From: Peribacillus muralis
GTDB taxonomy: Bacteria; Bacillota; Bacilli; Bacillales; DSM-1321
Assembly: GCF_001645685.2 (NCBI RefSeq)
Contig: NZ_CP017080.1
Span: 3,649,051 to 3,713,050, forward strand
DNA length: 64,000 nt
Direction: 5' to 3'
The notes beneath the pieces were generated by a model. It saw only the letters and a program-made list of their open reading frames with translations. It ran no database searches and had not been told where the DNA came from. Within the stretch, counting starts at the first letter, position 1. Each line of letters begins with the position of its first letter. The position numbers and the translations under genes are program-made. This document shows positions 24,790 to 34,548 of the stretch, one piece after another.

Positions 24790-26871
24790 CTACTTATTTA
24801 TTTGGAATTCTCCAAGCGTAGTCTCCAAATCATTTATTAATTGTGTTAGCTGACGGGTATATTGAGCAAGTTCATTGGATGAGGCAGCTTGCTCCTCCAT
24901 CGATGATGCAATTTCTTCTGATGATGCCGTCGTTTGCTGGGAAACAGCGGTGATTTCTTCTATCATTTGCACGACCGTTTCTTTTTGTTGGTTGATGCTT
25001 TCAATCGATCGTGTTTCTTCCTGGATCGAAGTGGATATCCTCCCAATCGAATCCTCCAGCTCTCTCATCGCTTCACTTACCGTGATTACGGCATTTTTCT
25101 GATTCTTGCTGATTTGATTCGTTTCATTCGTCGTCCTTAACAGTTCCTCCGTATCGGACAGAATGCTCTGGATGATGACCTGAATGTTTTTGGTAGCTTC
25201 TTTGGAATCATCCGCCAAGCTCCGTACTTCATTGGCCACTACAGCAAAACCTTTGCCGGACTCACCTGCCCGTGCCGCCTCTATCGACGCATTCAATGAT
25301 AACAAATTGGTTTGCTCCGATATTTTCGAAATGGCATTCGTCACATCGGAAATGGTTTTCGATTTTTCCACAAGTCTCAAACTCATATCGGTGACCGCCG
25401 TAAACGCCAGCTCCAATTTTTGATAAGAGGTTTCCAGTCCGCTGACCTGTTGTTTCCCTGATTCAATTTTTTCCGAAGCAAGCTCCAATACCGATTGGGT
25501 CTCCCTGGATTGCTTGGACAATCCATCGATTTCATCACTTAAAACACCGATCGTGCTCGCTCCATGCTCCACTTGTTCCGATTGATTGGACGCGCCCGAT
25601 GCAATCTCGTCTATCGCGCGTGAAACATCCGTAATCGCCGAGCTGTTTTCTGCAGCTATTTGGCTTAGTCCGGCATTGGCATTCGTCACCGATTCGGCGT
25701 TACTGTTCACATTGGCAACCAATTTCCTTAATTTCCCGAGCATGGAGTTATAGCTTTTGCTCAAATCCCCAATCTCGTCATTCGAGTTAATCGCAAATTC
25801 GGTTACTAAATCTCCATTTGCCGTCTTTTCTATGACCTTTTTAAAGTCAGCCATGATTTTCGTTAACTTTCCTGCAAGATATAGGGCACATATCGTCCCG
25901 AATAAGAGACCTATTAGAATCGATATCAAGACGATTCCTTTAATATCAGCAAGCTTGGATTGGAGGATTTCGTCTGGTGTGAGCGCCAATACTTTCCAGT
26001 TCACACCGGCTACCGCACTCACTTCACCTGTATAATCCTCATCTCCCAGCGTCAAGGATTGATTGGCCACCGTTTCTCCATTATACAGGTCGGCCACCCA
26101 CTTGAACTCCGAATCGAAGCTGTCTGTGTCCGTAATGAAATCCTTCACGCCTTCTTCCAGGCCGCTTTTTTCAGGATTCATATTCTTCCCGTCCATATCC
26201 TTCATGAAGGAACTTACGATAAAGCCTTGTGAATCCAAAATCACCAGACTGCTAGTCGAATCCTTTTCAATATTGGACCTCATTTTTCCGATCGTCGACA
26301 GGTCGATATCATAGCCAAGAGCTCCTGCCATTTTTCCGTTCACTAAAACCGGTGTGACAACAGAAGTCATGATCGTTCCTGAAGTCGTATCCTTATATAC
26401 GTCCATCCATTTCGTTTCGGGCCTTTCCGTCAGCTGCGTATAGGTTTTTGTTTCCCTGGCGTCCTGATTGAACTCCATTTTGGGTGACGCATTCAAGGAA
26501 CCGTCTTTCCCATCCATATAATAAACCGAAATTAAATCCTCATTATTTTTCTGGAATGCTTCAATTGTCTTAATGACATCCTTTATTGAATCACCACTGC
26601 TTACCTGGTTGGAGATTAACTGAGATAATTGTTCCAGCGAATTTTCATATGTAGCCATGCTCAGATTGATTTGTGCCGCGGCATTTTGTGCCGAGCTTTT
26701 ATTGAGGGATATACTATCTTCTTTAAAAATGGAAGTCACCTTCACCCCCATTATCGAAACGGCAACGATTATAGCAAGAAAAACAGATACACAAATGAAT
26801 AATAGCCATTTTACCCGAATCGATATCCTTCTTTTTACTTTCTCCTTCTTGTCAGCAGGTGAACTCCCCAT
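24790..26871 (-). CDS. Methyl-accepting chemotaxis protein with double Cache sensor
   Basis: Chemoreceptor of 693 residues. TM1 is about 23-45, followed by a dCache_1 extracellular domain (about 46-315, with [40 protein letters not shown] and [15 protein letters not shown]), TM2 about 318-340, HAMP, and a signalling domain with [40 protein letters not shown]. dCache receptors in B. subtilis (McpA, McpB, McpC) sense amino acids and sugars by the outer Cache pocket. The start ATG at 26871 follows AGGAGG; an ATG at 26907 is upstream of that site. Ligand unknown. A SigA promoter lies at 26977. Confidence 0.92.
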   Translation of the reverse strand: MGSSPADKKEKVKRRISIRVKWLLFICVSVFLAIIVAVSIMGVKVTSIFKEDSISLNKSSAQNAAAQINLSMATYENSLEQLSQLISNQVSSGDSIKDVIKTIEAFQKNNEDLISVYYMDGKDGSLNASPKMEFNQDARETKTYTQLTERPETKWMDVYKDTTSGTIMTSVVTPVLVNGKMAGALGYDIDLSTIGKMRSNIEKDSTSSLVILDSQGFIVSSFMKDMDGKNMNPEKSGLEEGVKDFITDTDSFDSEFKWVADLYNGETVANQSLTLGDEDYTGEVSAVAGVNWKVLALTPDEILQSKLADIKGIVLISILIGLLFGTICALYLAGKLTKIMADFKKVIEKTANGDLVTEFAINSNDEIGDLSKSYNSMLGKLRKLVANVNSNAESVTNANAGLSQIAAENSSAITDVSRAIDEIASGASNQSEQVEHGASTIGVLSDEIDGLSKQSRETQSVLELASEKIESGKQQVSGLETSYQKLELAFTAVTDMSLRLVEKSKTISDVTNAISKISEQTNLLSLNASIEAARAGESGKGFAVVANEVRSLADDSKEATKNIQVIIQSILSDTEELLRTTNETNQISKNQKNAVITVSEAMRELEDSIGRISTSIQEETRSIESINQQKETVVQMIEEITAVSQQTTASSEEIASSMEEQAASSNELAQYTRQLTQLINDLETTLGEFQINK

Positions 26872-26976
26872 AAACTTTTTCCTCCTTATAGCTTCATGCA
26901 ATAACACAGTTGCAATTCATGATTAAAATGGATTATTCCTTAATCTCCATCACTTACTTTATTTTTCCACATAAAC

Positions 26977-27005
26977 ATACTATATACCTATTATATTATT
27001 GTCAA
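26977..27005 (-). promoter_or_regulatory. SigA promoter of the dCache chemoreceptor gene
   Basis: Minus strand TTGACA, 17-base spacer, TAGTAT. The leader to the start codon is about 100 bases. Confidence 0.75.
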
Positions 27006-27053
27006 TTACCAATTTTAACGATTTTGATGGGTCCAAAGTTTTGAATGCATTAA

Positions 27054-27084
27054 AAAACACTATTCAAACAGTGTGAATAGTGTT
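27054..27084 (-). terminator. Terminator of a small minus-strand unit
   Basis: Minus-strand stem AACACTATTCA / TGAATAGTGTT with a 7-base loop, followed by TTTTT. Confidence 0.8.
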
Positions 27085-27202
27085 AAAACAAGCGGATATC
27101 ACGCATTTCTTCCTCTATCACCTTTTTATTCCAAGGATTCATCGAGATGATCATTTTTCCATATATTACATGATTGCCAATAACTTCATCATTCCAATTC
27201 AT
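27083..27202 (-). CDS. Possible small protein of 39 residues
   Basis: From ATG at 27202 the minus strand reads MNWNDEVIGNHVIYGKMIIS MNPWNKKVIEEEMRDIRLF and stops inside a strong terminator. GGAG lies 11 bases upstream of the start. The joined terminator argues for a transcript ending here, but the peptide could equally be read-through from the SRPBCC unit or the end of a decayed gene. No family recognised. Confidence 0.35.
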   Translation of the reverse strand: MNWNDEVIGNHVIYGKMIISMNPWNKKVIEEEMRDIRLF

Positions 27203-27273
27203 GAATCAGCACTGCTCCAATTACGTATAAACGGATTAAACCCACGATTACCTTTCCGCTTCGTTCCCAATGC

Positions 27274-27300
27274 AAAAACACAGGCGGGCTGCCTGTGTTT
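27274..27300 (-). terminator. Terminator of the SRPBCC gene
   Basis: Minus-strand stem AAACACAGGC / GCCTGTGTTT, then TTTGC, about 50 bases after the stop codon. Confidence 0.8.
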
Positions 27301-27352
27301 AGTGTACATTCCTTCTTAATTTCTACCGCTCCTCCATTTTTCCATCCTTCCG

Positions 27353-27835
27353 TCAGCCCATCCGTTTGACGGCACGGATATATTCCTCATGCCACCTTTC
27401 CCATACATCCATCGGAAAGTCCATGGCACGACCAGCCAATACCGCCCTTAACATGTCGAGGCACACATGCCAGCCTGCCAAATCTTTTGATGTATGCTGA
27501 TTGAGCTCAGGTATGGATTCAGTCAATACGAGCGAGCAGCCATCCTTGTCAGGATATAACTCGAAACGAACCCAGCCATCCCCCCATTCATACCCTAAAA
27601 CGGCACGTTCACGGAAGTCCCTTATCTTCATATCAAATGATTTACCAGATTCGTCATTGAAATTGAATTGTATGTTTCCGCCTTTTCTAAGGTCCTTCAT
27701 TTCCAGATTGGACATCCACTTCTCCAGCTTATCATTCTCCGTTAAAGCACCCCATACCTTTTCCACTGAATGATTGAATCGGCGCTCGAATCTAGCTATA
27801 ATCCCGATCCCTTCTTTTTCGATTGCAGCCTGCAC
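27353..27835 (-). CDS. SRPBCC (AHSA1-like) domain protein
   Basis: A 160-residue START/SRPBCC-fold protein with a hydrophobic ligand pocket. Family marks are FERRFNHSVEKVWGALTEND KLEKWM at the N-terminus, FDMKIRDFRERAVLGYEWGD in the sheet and AGWHVCLDMLRAVL in the long C-terminal helix. Ligand and role are unknown for most bacterial members. GTG at 27835 with GGGGGAG 6 bases upstream is the start. A decayed member of the same superfamily sits at 8.0-8.4 kb. Confidence 0.88.
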   Translation of the reverse strand: MQAAIEKEGIGIIARFERRFNHSVEKVWGALTENDKLEKWMSNLEMKDLRKGGNIQFNFNDESGKSFDMKIRDFRERAVLGYEWGDGWVRFELYPDKDGCSLVLTESIPELNQHTSKDLAGWHVCLDMLRAVLAGRAMDFPMDVWERWHEEYIRAVKRMG

Positions 27836-27854
27836 TTAAATCTCCCCCATCCAT

Positions 27855-28046
27855 TTATTTATAATAAATGGTCAAATGAATTCGAGTTCCCGATATCACA
27901 CCATCAGGAATTTTTCCTGCCGGAATGTATCCAAAAAAACTACAGGGTTTGAAAGGATTCGCTCTAGCGTGATTGAACATGCAAGCACCTTCGTCTGTAA
28001 CGATTTTGGCACGCTCACTGTCCTTTTGCTTTGAACATGAATGCAA
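27855..28046 (-). CDS. Possible small Cys-containing protein upstream of the SRPBCC gene
   Basis: An open minus-strand frame runs from about 28133 to a stop at 27855. TTG at 28046 has GGAG 7 bases upstream and would give 63 residues beginning MHSCSKQKDSERAKIVTDEG, with Cys at four positions and a hydrophobic-polar C-terminus (YIPAGKIPDGVI...). The stop is 20 bases before the SRPBCC start, so the two could be one operon. Another overlapping frame is open over the same bases, so coding status is doubtful. Family not recognised. Confidence 0.3.
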   Translation of the reverse strand: MHSCSKQKDSERAKIVTDEGACMFNHARANPFKPCSFFGYIPAGKIPDGVISGTRIHLTIYYK

Positions 28047-28166
28047 CTGTACGCTCCGACTCTCACCCTGTAATTTTGCAACAAACGGAATGACACCAGG
28101 CTTTAAGGCACCACCCCAACAATGAGTAAGCTCTTAAAGATTTTTGAGCAGAATGAGATCATCATA

Positions 28167-28682
28167 TTACCATCCCCGGCGCTTTGATAAAGAAGTAATA
28201 TGAGCGAGATGGTGGCGGCCATGCCACGCATACATGCCGATATTCTCTCCGACCTTCACCTCGCCTGAATCAGGATGAAGAAAGGTCCGGTTCAGATCGT
28301 CAGCGGAAAGGCCCGATAAAAGTGTGTGCAATCGCCCATGGACCGCCTCTATTAGTGTTAGTGATATGTCCACTGGCATTCCATAGTCAGGCAGCTCTGC
28401 CCAGCGTCCCTGTTCATAAGGTTTAATGACTGGATTTTCTTCTGTAAGAGCAAGCTTAAAACGAATATACGCATTCATATGACTATCGGCCACATGGTGA
28501 ACGACCTGACGCACCGTCCACCCTCCCGGACGATAAGCCGTATCAAGCTGCTCATCATCCATGCTGGCTACCGCCTCCTTAAGCAAGCTAGGCAAAGTCC
28601 CGATCTCCTTGATCCAGTCGTCGGCCATACTTGCGATTTCCCCATCAAAATGGAATTGCCCAACCGGGTATTTCAAATCCAT
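28167..28682 (-). CDS. bstA: Bacillithiol S-transferase BstA (YfiT), DinB superfamily
   Basis: Metal-dependent enzyme of 171 residues that joins bacillithiol to electrophiles for detoxification. DinB four-helix fold with three metal-binding His: [16 protein letters not shown] (His64 or 65 region) and [11 protein letters not shown] near the C-terminus. The N-terminus [25 protein letters not shown] is the YfiT signature. Length is close to B. subtilis YfiT (157-170). It is a single gene; the GGGGGAG ribosome site is upstream. Confidence 0.9.
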   Translation of the reverse strand: MDLKYPVGQFHFDGEIASMADDWIKEIGTLPSLLKEAVASMDDEQLDTAYRPGGWTVRQVVHHVADSHMNAYIRFKLALTEENPVIKPYEQGRWAELPDYGMPVDISLTLIEAVHGRLHTLLSGLSADDLNRTFLHPDSGEVKVGENIGMYAWHGRHHLAHITSLSKRRGW

Positions 28683-28925
28683 CTACCTCTCCCCCTTGAT
28701 GTTCCTCATTTTTTTTCACCTATATACATTCTTTATAGCTTAAGATAAATCCTTTATGTCCCCCTATCATCACCATTCATTATCGACGTCAATGTTTCCT
28801 TGCTTCTCAAGCAGGATTATTAATTTAAGACGTATACTATTTCCACTTTTAGCAACTATAAACAAATATACGGTACGTTCATCAATCCCGATTATTTAAA
28901 CCATGGAAAGGGAGATTAGATCAAA

Positions 28926-30026
28926 TTGAAGAAAATTAGTTCGATGCAAGTCCTTAGTATTTGCTTTTTATCCATTGGCCTTCTTAATCATGTCATCTTG
29001 ATCCCCTTCCTCCTTTCTAGCGGCGGAAGGGATGCTTGGTTTTTTTCCCTCCTTACTTTCGGGCTGATTCCGCTTTGGGTTTACCTTTTATCAAGGATAA
29101 TCAAGAACATGAACAATGAATCTCTGGCAAATTGGCTTGAAAATAAATTCGGCAAACCGATTAAACATATCGTTTTATTCTTCATCATGATTTATTTGAT
29201 GAGCATGGTTTTGGCCACCACCAAGGAAACGATGGATTGGATCACCACAAGCTTTCTTTTTGAAACCCCAAGTTTGGCCATCATCATTCCGTTTGCCCTG
29301 CTTTGCATATTCCTGGCCCACTCGGGCTTGCGCTCCATTGCCATCAGTTCATCCGTGTTATTGCCAATTGTCGTCATTCTTGGCTTTTTTGTTGCGACCG
29401 GAAATATCCCGACCAAAGATTATAGCCATCTTCTTCCCCTATTTGAAAATGGCTATTTTCATGGCATCAAAGCCTTTCAGTTTTCATCATACGGCTTTGC
29501 TGAACTGATTTTGTTTGCCTTTTTCCAGGAAAAACTTACGGATACTCTCAGTCGCAAAGGCTTAGTCATCTTATGTTTAGGCTTGTTGTTCCTGCTTATT
29601 GGACCGCTGACTGCAGCTATCGCCGAATTTGGACCGACCTTAGCAGAAACGATGAGATACCCTGCGTATGAGCAATGGCGCTTGCTGACTATCGGGAAAT
29701 ACATCGAGCATACGGATTTCTTTTCGATTTATCAATGGCTTGCCGGTGCTTATATTCGTGTTTCCTTGGCGTTGTTCCTTATAACGGAAATTTTCAAAAG
29801 AAAATCGAACAAAATGAAGCTCGGCATTCTTTTAGCCAATGGTTTTCTGATGGTGATCATCTCCATTGTGCCTTTCAGTAATTTCAAGTTCCTTCATTTC
29901 AGTAAAACCTATTATTACCCTGGCACTTTTTATTTCCTTTTATTTTTGTCCGCCTTTTTGTTTTTCGGCACATTCATCCATACGAAGGAGGCGAAAAAGC
30001 ATGAGAATGAAACGATCCAAAAATGA
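28926..30026 (+). CDS. Germinant receptor B subunit (GerAB/GerKB-type permease)
   Basis: Inner spore-membrane protein of 366 residues, the probable germinant-binding subunit with an APC-superfamily fold. About ten helices, with SSMQVLSICFLSIGLLNHVI at the start (family ISxxQL motif), YLMSMVLATTKETMDWI in helix 3 and FGPTLAETMRYPAYEQWRLL in the conserved region before helix 7. TTG start at 28926, GGGAG 11 bases upstream. It is first in an unusual B-A-C operon and overlaps the A gene by 26 bases. Confidence 0.92.
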   Translation: MKKISSMQVLSICFLSIGLLNHVILIPFLLSSGGRDAWFFSLLTFGLIPLWVYLLSRIIKNMNNESLANWLENKFGKPIKHIVLFFIMIYLMSMVLATTKETMDWITTSFLFETPSLAIIIPFALLCIFLAHSGLRSIAISSSVLLPIVVILGFFVATGNIPTKDYSHLLPLFENGYFHGIKAFQFSSYGFAELILFAFFQEKLTDTLSRKGLVILCLGLLFLLIGPLTAAIAEFGPTLAETMRYPAYEQWRLLTIGKYIEHTDFFSIYQWLAGAYIRVSLALFLITEIFKRKSNKMKLGILLANGFLMVIISIVPFSNFKFLHFSKTYYYPGTFYFLLFLSAFLFFGTFIHTKEAKKHENETIQK

Positions 30027-31485
30027 GCCTGAATTGCCTGAATTGAAGGAGGAAACATTTCGGCAGTTGTTCAGGAAAAGCTCGGACATCATCTTTGACA
30101 CGATATATATTGGAGAAACCGAAGATCCCATGCCTGCCCTTATCTTTTATTGCTCGGGCATGGTCGATATCAGTTTATTGAATGAAGGGATATTGGAAAA
30201 GCTGAACAAAATGATGGAATTGGATGAGAAAATTGATGCAAAGGAAACCATAAACAAGCTAAACCCCTTGGTAGATTTGACGAAAGTGACCATTGATGAT
30301 GAATTCATTAGTGTACAACAGTTGATTTTCTCTGGTTATGCCTTATTATTCATCCCTTCCACCCAAAAGGTGTATTCGATGAATTTGTCCAATGTCCCGA
30401 ATAGGCAGCCTGAGGAATCCTCCTTCGAGGTCTCGGTACGAGGTCCAAGGGATGGGTTTGTCGAGGATTTAAGCATCAATACAGCTTTGGTCAGAAAACG
30501 TTTAAAGACAAAATCACTCGCATACGAGGACTTTATCGTGGGCAGGCGCAGTCAAACGAAAGTCGCGCTATTGTACATGGATGACATCATCAACCAAGAT
30601 CTGGTCACCAATATTAGAGCCAGACTGAACTCGATAGATATTGATATATTGGTCAGCAGCCAGCAATTGGAAGAGATGATTTCAAATAGTAAATATAGCA
30701 TATTTCCACTCACCCATTATACGAGCCGTCCCGATTTCGTGGTCGAAGCACTGAACCAGGGAAGATTCATCCTGATCGTTGACGGGATGCCAACGGTCAT
30801 TGTGGCTCCCTCGACATTATTATTGCAAATTAAAACAGCTGAAGATTCGAATCTTCCTTATCTTTATGTTAGCCTTGAGCGGCTTCTTCGGTTTTTGGGA
30901 CTGGGCATTACCATTTTACTGCCTGGATTTTGGATATCGATATCCGCTTTCAATATTGAACAGGTACCATTTCCTTTACTTGCCACCATAACCCTTTCAA
31001 GATTCGGGCTACCGCTATCTGCGACGATGGAATTCATTCTCATGCTCATTTTGTTTGAATTATTCCGTGAATCCGGAGTCAGATTGCCTAAAGCCGTAGG
31101 ACAGACCGTTGCCGTGGTCGGCGGGCTCATTGTCGGTGATGCCGCAATCAGGGCAGGACTGACCTCCCAAACGATGCTCGTGGTTACTGCTGTTACATCC
31201 GTCGCATCTTATACCCTTGTCAATCAGTCATTGACCGGAGCCGTCACCATCTTGCGCATGTTCGTCCTGGCACTCAGCTGCATTTATGGTATTTATGGCT
31301 GTATCATCGGCTTCCTGTCCATCGTCACTTTATTATCAAGACTCGATTCATTCGGTGTTGCCTATATGGGCGGACTAAACCCGCCAAGATTCACAAAAAT
31401 TCTGGATTCCATCATAAAGAGGCCATGGAATTCCATGGCGAAACGGACGCTGGGTGCTAGAGATAAGACAAGAAAGGGGCAGTAG
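30001..31485 (+). CDS. Germinant receptor A subunit (GerAA family)
   Basis: A 494-residue receptor subunit with a large N-terminal cytoplasmic domain and about five to six C-terminal helices. Family motifs: SSDIIFDTIYIGETEDPMPA near residue 25, VRGPRDGFVEDLSINTALVR KRLK near 145, HYTSRPDFVVEALNQGRFIL with VDGMPTVIVAPSTLLL near 240-270, and LPKAVGQTVAVVGGLIVGDA AIRAG near 365. The start ATG at 30001 follows GAAGGAGG. The A subunits are thought to oligomerise into an ion channel opened by germinant. Confidence 0.93.
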   Translation: MRMKRSKNEPELPELKEETFRQLFRKSSDIIFDTIYIGETEDPMPALIFYCSGMVDISLLNEGILEKLNKMMELDEKIDAKETINKLNPLVDLTKVTIDDEFISVQQLIFSGYALLFIPSTQKVYSMNLSNVPNRQPEESSFEVSVRGPRDGFVEDLSINTALVRKRLKTKSLAYEDFIVGRRSQTKVALLYMDDIINQDLVTNIRARLNSIDIDILVSSQQLEEMISNSKYSIFPLTHYTSRPDFVVEALNQGRFILIVDGMPTVIVAPSTLLLQIKTAEDSNLPYLYVSLERLLRFLGLGITILLPGFWISISAFNIEQVPFPLLATITLSRFGLPLSATMEFILMLILFELFRESGVRLPKAVGQTVAVVGGLIVGDAAIRAGLTSQTMLVVTAVTSVASYTLVNQSLTGAVTILRMFVLALSCIYGIYGCIIGFLSIVTLLSRLDSFGVAYMGGLNPPRFTKILDSIIKRPWNSMAKRTLGARDKTRKGQ

Positions 31486-31489
31486 GACC

Positions 31490-32635
31490 ATGTTCCGCAT
31501 CACTAAGATTTTGTTGATCGTTCCTTTATTGCTGCTGCTTTCCGGTTGCTGGGATGAAAAAACGATCCAGGATTTTCATTATGTAACCGCGGTAGGCATT
31601 GATTTCAAAGACGGGGAATATATCGTTTATGCTCAGCTTGTTGACTTCGCTGCCGTAGCAAAAACGGAAACGAAGCCGACGCAAAATCCCCCTGTATATG
31701 TAGGAAGGGAAAGAGGGCGTTCCATCTCGGCTGCCATTAATCAACTGATGCACAATACACAGCAGGCCCTTTATATTGGGCATATTTCCACATTCGTAAT
31801 CAGTGAAAATGTCCTGAACCAACAAAGCACCGAAATAGTCGATTATATTTATAGGAACCAATTGCTTAGATACTCAGCCAACATCTTTGCCACGAAAAGT
31901 TCCATGGATGAGCTTTTTTCCATCAATGGCTATTTTAATTTGTCACCTTTATACACAACTTTATATTTACCGGATGATGTCTATCGGCACCGCTCATTCA
32001 TTAAGCCCATCACAGTCCAAAGATATTATTCCATGCAACGTGAAAAAGCATCGACCACCATTCTCCCTTCCATTAGCTGGAACAGTAAAGTGTGGAAAGA
32101 AAAAGATAAAAAACGAAAAAGCCTGTATATGGATGGAGCCTATGTCATTTACTACAAAGTGTCACAGCCTTGGTTTTCCGAACAGGAATTGAGCGGCGTA
32201 CGCTGGCTCACTAAAAAGACCAACAAGGCACCCGTAAATATTAGCCTTAAAAAGGAAGATATCTACGCCTCCTTCTCCCATCCGCATCACAAAGTAAAAC
32301 CCGTTTTCAAAAACGGAAAGTACAAATTCGATATTGATGTGGTTGTGCCCGGCAAGATCCTCGGACTCGATACACAAATGAATATGAATAAAATAATACG
32401 AACATTCGAAAACCAAATAAAAAAAGAAATCCAATCAACCTTTGAGGCCGGACTCAAAAAGAACGCGGACCCGCTTAGCCTAGGCAAAATCCTCTATATC
32501 CAAGAAACGAAATACTGGCAGAAAAATGATATTAAAGAACCGAAGGATTACCTGGATGCAGACTCAATCAATACTATTAACGTAAAAGTGAACATTCTGA
32601 ACACAGGAGGATTAGAAGCTAAACCTTTAAAATGA
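31490..32635 (+). CDS. Germinant receptor C subunit, lipoprotein (GerAC family)
   Basis: A 381-residue lipoprotein on the outer side of the inner spore membrane. The signal peptide ends in a lipobox LLLLSGCWDEKTI, followed by the family sequence FHYVTAVGIDFKDGEYIVYA QLVDFA. The three-domain GerAC body ends with LGKILYIQETKYWQKNDIK. AGGGGCAGTAGG precedes the ATG, 4 bases after the A gene. The operon ends here, 50 bases before the IS insertion. Confidence 0.93.
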   Translation: MFRITKILLIVPLLLLLSGCWDEKTIQDFHYVTAVGIDFKDGEYIVYAQLVDFAAVAKTETKPTQNPPVYVGRERGRSISAAINQLMHNTQQALYIGHISTFVISENVLNQQSTEIVDYIYRNQLLRYSANIFATKSSMDELFSINGYFNLSPLYTTLYLPDDVYRHRSFIKPITVQRYYSMQREKASTTILPSISWNSKVWKEKDKKRKSLYMDGAYVIYYKVSQPWFSEQELSGVRWLTKKTNKAPVNISLKKEDIYASFSHPHHKVKPVFKNGKYKFDIDVVVPGKILGLDTQMNMNKIIRTFENQIKKEIQSTFEAGLKKNADPLSLGKILYIQETKYWQKNDIKEPKDYLDADSINTINVKVNILNTGGLEAKPLK

Positions 32636-32784
32636 TGGCGCGCAATGCCACATTCATGATTAAGAAGCCCACACTCCATGGTGAAGATTAAGTCCGTATA
32701 ATTGTGTAAAAAAAGAGAGTCATTTCGTTCACTCTTGGAAACAATGTTTTCTACCACAGAAATCACATTGAAAAGAGGAATAAA

Positions 32785-33942
32785 ATGACTCAGTTACAGT
32801 TTAACCTTGATCTCGATCTTTTAAAAGTATCCATTATGAGTTCTACAATGGATGACGTGATTAAATCAGCGGTTGTATTAATTTTAAATGAGTTTATGGA
32901 GAAGGAGAGAGACGCCTATCTACAAGTTTCATCTTATGAGCGCTCCTCCGAACGTCAGGATTATCGGAATGGCTATTATGAACGTGACTTTACGATGAGT
33001 ATTGGGAAGATTAAATTGAAGGTACCCAGGACGCGTACTGGTGACTTTTCCCCTTCTGTTTTTGAAAAATATGCCCGGTGTGATCAGGCGCTTATCCTTT
33101 CCATGTTGGAGATGGTGATCAATGGGGTCTCTACTCGGAAAGTCACCCATGTTGTCGAACAGCTTTGCGGAGAAAGTGTTTCAAAGTCTTTTGTTTCCTC
33201 GCTTACCCAAAAGCTGGATCCCATTGTTAATGGCTGGGCAACTAGGCCCCTAAATATCACATACTATCCCTTTATTTTCGTGGATGCCATGTATATCAAG
33301 GTGCGTGAGCACCAACAGGTTGTTTCAAAAGCCGTATATATCGCCACAGCTCTTACCAAACAAAATAAGCGGGAGATTATAGGGGTACATATCGATCATG
33401 TTGAAAGTTTTGAATGCTGGTCCCAGTTCTTTAAACAACTAAAATCTCGTGGCCTTCAATCCCCTAAGCTGGTGATTTCTGATGCCCATCAAGGATTACA
33501 AAAAGCGATCCAACGCGATTTCATTGGAACCTCCTGGCAAAGATGCAATGTCCATTTTAAGCGGAACATTTTAGAGAAACTGCCCAAAAAGGGATCATCC
33601 GACATTCGTTTAATGATTAAACGGGTATTTGAGGCTGTCACGATTGAGGATTGTCGTCTATTCAAAGCGGAGTTAATCGATAAATTCGGGGAGGAATTAA
33701 AATATGAAAAAGCCCTTCAAATTTTAGATGAAGGGTTCGAAGACACCGTTCAATACATGAATCATCCAGAAAAAATCAGGCAGCACATCCGCAGTACCAA
33801 CTCGCTGGAACGTTTAAACCAAGAAGTTCGTAGAAGAGAAAGAGTCATCCGAATCTTTCCTAATACCCAATCAGCCTTCCGATTAATAGGTGCCGTATTA
33901 ATGCAGTATCAAGACACGGTTTACGCTAAGAAAAAAGGATAG
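32785..33942 (+). CDS. IS256-family transposase
   Basis: Full-length DDE transposase of 385 residues. The N-terminal part has the DYRNGYYERDFTMSIGKIKL KVPRTR block typical of IS256. The catalytic Asp residues are in YPFIFVDAMYIKVREH and KLVISDAHQGLQKAI, with the Cys/His spacer WQRCNVHFKRNILEKLP and the Glu region near RSTNSLERLNQEVRRRERVIR. No frameshift, so the element may still be active. AAAAGAGGAAT precedes the ATG. Confidence 0.95.
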   Translation: MTQLQFNLDLDLLKVSIMSSTMDDVIKSAVVLILNEFMEKERDAYLQVSSYERSSERQDYRNGYYERDFTMSIGKIKLKVPRTRTGDFSPSVFEKYARCDQALILSMLEMVINGVSTRKVTHVVEQLCGESVSKSFVSSLTQKLDPIVNGWATRPLNITYYPFIFVDAMYIKVREHQQVVSKAVYIATALTKQNKREIIGVHIDHVESFECWSQFFKQLKSRGLQSPKLVISDAHQGLQKAIQRDFIGTSWQRCNVHFKRNILEKLPKKGSSDIRLMIKRVFEAVTIEDCRLFKAELIDKFGEELKYEKALQILDEGFEDTVQYMNHPEKIRQHIRSTNSLERLNQEVRRRERVIRIFPNTQSAFRLIGAVLMQYQDTVYAKKKG

Positions 33943-33953
33943 TCCAAGTACCT

Positions 33954-34067
33954 ATTTTGTGAAACTTTCATCATGAATAATTTCACATTCGAACAGGACC
34001 GTCAAAGTGAAAAGCCTTTGACAGCCCTGCCCGAATGTGAGAGAAGATGATCATGAAAGTTTCGCAA
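33954..34067. terminator. Long inverted repeat after the transposase gene
   Basis: GAAACTTTCATCAT...ACATTCG at 33961-33989 pairs with CGAATGTGA...ATGATCATGAAAGTTTC at 34034-34065, with a smaller stem CAAAG/CTTTG between. It could end transposase transcription or block read-in from outside. Confidence 0.6.
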
Positions 34068-34138
34068 AAAAAATGTGTCAGGATAGAGTTTTGCGTACCT
34101 CTAAAATAGCTTTTTAATCTGAGGAAACATTAAATTAT

Positions 34139-34271
34139 ATGGTTGAAAACATTGTGTTAGTGAATTTACACAATAATAAGGGCTTGACTGTAAAAGCCTA
34201 AAATTGGAACATCAAATTAAATGGTTGAAAACATTGTGTTAGTGAATTTACACAATAATAAGGGCTTGACT
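34139..34271. repeat. Direct duplication of the IS right end (51 bp, two copies)
   Basis: ATGGTTGAAAACATTGTGTT... ending GGGCTTGACT is identical at 34139-34189 and 34221-34271. The bases before each copy (CATTAAATTAT and CATCAAATTAA) are similar but diverged, and 31 unrelated or diverged bases lie between. Only the outer copy touches the target duplication. Confidence 0.9.
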
Positions 34272-34280
34272 ATGGTGAAC

Positions 34281-34415
34281 TGCTTATGGCGAGTAAAGTG
34301 GCGGTATTCGCGAGTGAAACTGCTTATTGGCGAGTAAAGTGACGGTATTCGCGAGTAAAACTGCTTATTTGGCGAGTAAAGTGGCGGTATTCGCGGGTAA
34401 ACTATCCATTCTCGC
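34281..34415. repeat. Three imperfect copies of a 40-bp unit with GGCGAGTAAA core
   Basis: Units begin CTGCTTAT at 34281, 34320 and 34361, each running GGCGAGTAAAGTGGCGGTAT then TCGCGAGTAAAA or a variant, with a decayed fourth to 34415. The core GGCGAGTAAA is the reverse complement of TTTACTCGCC in the 21-bp array at 6.95 kb. No coding. Confidence 0.85.
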
Positions 34416-34548
34416 GAGTGCAGCTCCCCAACTCAATACGAAACTTCCGAATAATCAAATTACCTGACAAAATGAGTATGGAGCATGTTTCGTTATGTGT
34501 GAAAAAATGGTAAATTGGTATTATTCTAATAAATCGGAGGTTTCAATC

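Larger units (their letters stand above)
32686..34271 (+). mobile_element. IS256-family insertion sequence with 8-bp target duplication
   Basis: Left end GATTAAGTCCGTATAATTGT... matches the IS256 terminal sequence. The right end, read inward on the minus strand, is AGTCAAGCCCTTATTATTGT..., matching the left at 18 of the first 25 positions. Both ends are flanked by ATGGTGAA (32678-32685 and 34272-34279), a perfect 8-base target duplication, as this family makes. The element is 1586 bp, longer than usual because its right 51 bases occur twice (34139-34189 and 34221-34271). It inserted between the ger operon and a repeat array. Confidence 0.92.

Noticed and set aside
27080..27319. 79-codon plus-strand frame at 27.1-27.3 kb
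   Set aside because: It starts inside a terminator stem, has no ribosome site and crosses a second terminator.
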